DNA from: Paenisporosarcina sp049671445
GTDB lineage: Bacteria; Bacillota; Bacilli; Bacillales_A; Planococcaceae
Assembly (NCBI RefSeq): GCF_049671445.1
Contig: NZ_JBATUX010000090.1
Span: forward strand, 1-6,839
Direction: 5' to 3'
DNA: 6,839 bases
Numbering within the stretch: position 1 is the first letter of the stretch; the number at the start of each line of letters is the position of its first letter. The position numbers and the translations under genes are program-made. Positions 5,857 through 6,839 of this stretch are shown here, piece by piece. The notes beneath the pieces were generated by a model. That model worked only from the letters and a program-made list of their open reading frames with translations, was not told the origin of the DNA and searched no databases.

Positions 5857-6839
5857 TTATGGAACTATGTTTTTCAAGACAGGTATTTTTTGAATAATAA
5901 ATGTAATGATCGCACTCATAATAATTACGATTGCAACATTTATAGGAATACCAATGATTGGATGAATGTGATCCCAAACTTTTCCAATTATCGCGGACAA
6001 TAGAGTATTAAGAACCAACAGGTGGACTAAGTAGATACCAAAGCTAGCTTGGCTAAACCAATTTAGTTTAGAATTAATATCCTGTTTCGCTTTAAACAAA
6101 ATGTCTTTAAATAAAGTGAATATCCCTACTGATATCATGAAGACAGTAATCGAATGATATTCATACCAATACTGATCAAGTTTTCCATCGTTATTAGTTG
6201 TACCGTAATAGGTTAATAAGAATGTTCCTAACAAACCAATGACCAATGCAATTTGGGAAAAAATAATATTTTTCTGAGTTATTTGATATTTAAATAAATA
6301 ATATCCCAATACGAAATAACCGACAAATTTTGTTACAAAAAACAGCTCAATTGAAAAACTAAATCCAACAAGATAAACCATAAGTTTTAGAATAATTGAA
6401 GCAAATATCCATAGCCCTAAAAAATACTCTACGTCTCTCTTTGTTGCATTTCGAACAAGAATTTTCAATAGAGGTGTAATTAAATATAATCCTAATATTG
6501 TATACATAAACCAAAGGTGGCCAGCAAGACTATCAGTAGAAAATTTATATATAAACTCTTTAATTGAAAAAACTTTAGAACCGTTATAAATCATTACAAC
6601 ATAATAAATGAAACTCCATGCCACCAATGGAATCACTATTTTACTAAGTCGTTTCTTTAAAAATTGAGTTGTTGTAAGCGGGCGATTGTCATTTAAAAGA
6701 AGAGCACCACTTATCATGATAAAAATAGGGACTGAAGCTCGAGAAAGTGTCTCATAGAAATTCCCTGAAAACCAACCAAATAAATCCGTTTTAAATGTAT
6801 CTTCCGAAACTTTCATTGCCGAAACATGGATAGCTACAA
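5857..6839 (-). CDS. Acyltransferase-3 family membrane protein, 5' end outside window
   Basis: This multi-pass membrane protein probably transfers an acyl group, often acetyl, to a cell-surface sugar or related molecule (acyltransferase-3 family, WecH/OafA-like). The frame stays open from the stop at 5857-5859 through the right edge. The ATG at 6814-6816 is internal, because the codons before it read VAIHVSA. That matches the end of the family's first helix with its conserved His (6826-6828). Soon after comes RASVPIFIMISGALLL, the family's R-x-x-VP-x-F-x-x-x-SG motif. About ten hydrophobic segments can be made out, with basic KKRLSK after helix 2. At least 326 residues are visible, so only a short N-terminus is missing for a family size of about 330-360. 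Sampled stretches have about 22-32% G+C against about 37-42% in the operon, which may mean recent acquisition. The acceptor molecule is unknown; neighbouring surface-polysaccharide genes beyond the edge would be informative. Confidence 0.9.
   Translation of the reverse strand, partial: VAIHVSAMKVSEDTFKTDLFGWFSGNFYETLSRASVPIFIMISGALLLNDNRPLTTTQFLKKRLSKIVIPLVAWSFIYYVVMIYNGSKVFSIKEFIYKFSTDSLAGHLWFMYTILGLYLITPLLKILVRNATKRDVEYFLGLWIFASIILKLMVYLVGFSFSIELFFVTKFVGYFVLGYYLFKYQITQKNIIFSQIALVIGLLGTFLLTYYGTTNNDGKLDQYWYEYHSITVFMISVGIFTLFKDILFKAKQDINSKLNWFSQASFGIYLVHLLVLNTLLSAIIGKVWDHIHPIIGIPINVAIVIIMSAIITFIIQKIPVLKNIVP

Noticed and set aside
5759..5977. Minus-strand frame of 72 codons overlapping the acyltransferase end
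   Set aside because: It is an out-of-frame reading of the acyltransferase 3' end that crosses its terminator hairpin.
1..6839. CRISPR arrays, tRNA or rRNA genes, insertion sequences with a transposase
   Set aside because: I looked for spaced identical repeats, cloverleaf-like segments and transposase frames. Only the coding hexamer repeat was found, and it has no spacers.

Overview
The window comes from a low-GC Gram-positive bacterium (Bacillota), most likely a Bacillales member of the Bacillaceae/Planococcaceae type. The reasons are AT-rich DNA, strong AGGAGG-type ribosome binding sites, ATGA stop/start overlaps, and a Lys-rich single-membrane style of secreted and membrane proteins. The family-level placement is inference. 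All convincing genes lie on the minus strand, so transcription runs from right to left.

Right end (5857-6839): a multi-pass membrane acyltransferase of the acyltransferase-3 family. Its first codons lie beyond the window edge. It is followed by a clear intrinsic terminator (5792-5836). Its DNA is visibly more AT-rich than the rest.

Intergenic region (5512-5856): overlapping, divergently oriented promoter-like elements share one ATTATAAT core (5586-5593). The minus-strand one would drive the operon. The plus-strand one points into a GC-richer island of about 110 bases that ends in a terminator-like hairpin and T-run. Together these suggest a small RNA of about 160 nt, though a dispersed repeat or gene remnant is also possible.

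Left three quarters (1-5511): one tightly packed operon of four visible genes. In transcription order these are a large exported, two-helix membrane-anchored protein with an amidotransferase-like domain (805 aa), an ABC ATPase (311 aa), an ABC-2 type permease (281 aa), and a three-helix membrane protein. That last protein has a long charged coiled coil and a 31-unit (G/A/V)Q dipeptide tract, and it runs off the left edge without a stop codon. The first three genes are joined by 4-base ATGA overlaps. The fourth starts 13 bases after the permease stop, with its Shine-Dalgarno overlapping that stop.

Working together, the ATPase and permease would form an ABC-2 transporter. The 805-aa protein would serve as an extracytoplasmic auxiliary subunit, an arrangement reminiscent of GldA/GldF/GldG-type systems. 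The coiled-coil Gln/Gly protein is an accessory membrane component of unknown role. The substrate cannot be read from the sequence. This four-part assembly is the best candidate for a poorly described system here.
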